This document shows, one piece after another, positions 21,697 through 21,700 of a stretch of 21,700 nucleotides of DNA (positions within the stretch are counted from its first letter, which is position 1; every line of letters begins with the position of its first letter). Position numbers and translations under genes: made by a program. Under the pieces are notes generated by a model. That model was not told the DNA's origin. It ran no database searches and saw nothing but the letters and a program-made list of their open reading frames with translations. Source of the DNA: CAWIVJ01 sp963839525 (lineage in GTDB: Bacteria; Cyanobacteriota; Vampirovibrionia; Gastranaerophilales; Gastranaerophilaceae). Location: contig CAWIVJ010000032.1 in assembly GCA_963839525.1 (NCBI GenBank), positions 1 through 21,700 of the forward strand, given 5' to 3'.

Positions 21697-21700
21697 ATCC

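Noticed and set aside
20074..20877. A 267-codon plus-strand open frame ending in a Ser/Pro-rich repeat
   Set aside because: Complement of the RTX nonapeptide array; the apparent repeat is the 27-bp RTX periodicity read backwards.

Overview
The window looks like DNA from a planctomycete or a close relative. Three signs point there: an N-terminal LEPR-xLL motif (LEPRLLLNADLS), the long chain of surface-protein modules behind it, and an IS3-family transposase start of a type I associate with planctomycete genomes. Taxonomy is inferred from protein style only; there is no rRNA or housekeeping gene.

Nearly all of the window (21696 down to about 883, minus strand) reads as one giant gene of about 20.8 kb, roughly 6,900 codons. 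In order of translation it encodes: a basic N-terminus with LEPR-xLL and a CARDB-like domain; about 20 RTX calcium-binding nonapeptides; three cadherin-like repeats; a golvesin-like domain; three LamG/concanavalin-like domains separated by cadherin-like spacers; VCBS/PKD and FN3 modules; an unrecognised domain; a CSLREA-like entry into a long right-handed beta-helix (including four nearly identical 207-bp units); an Ig-like cap; a von Willebrand A domain flanked by SdrD-B-like motifs; PKD/FN3 modules; a complete RHS/YD shell; an RHS core ending in VDPSGM; and a short glycine-rich hydrophobic tip.

The reading frame is broken by roughly thirty apparent single-base indels and at least one in-frame TGA. 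They are concentrated at 0.9-11 kb, with three at 19.5-21.1 kb and none across 8.6 kb in between. Those I resolved fall in short homopolymers, and each frame passes the protein cleanly to the next. This favours consensus errors over decay, but only reads can settle it.

After the giant gene come a same-strand small gene (about 314-855, also needing one frame correction) and the broken start of an IS3-type orfA reading out of the left edge. The RHS tip plus small gene are clearly less GC-rich (about 52%, and 46% at 541-900) than the RHS core (about 70%). That is the usual look of an exchangeable toxin-immunity cassette, so the most interesting candidate here is an RHS-type polymorphic toxin on a giant planctomycete adhesin, with a new membrane-like tip and a putative immunity partner. 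No function has been shown for either.
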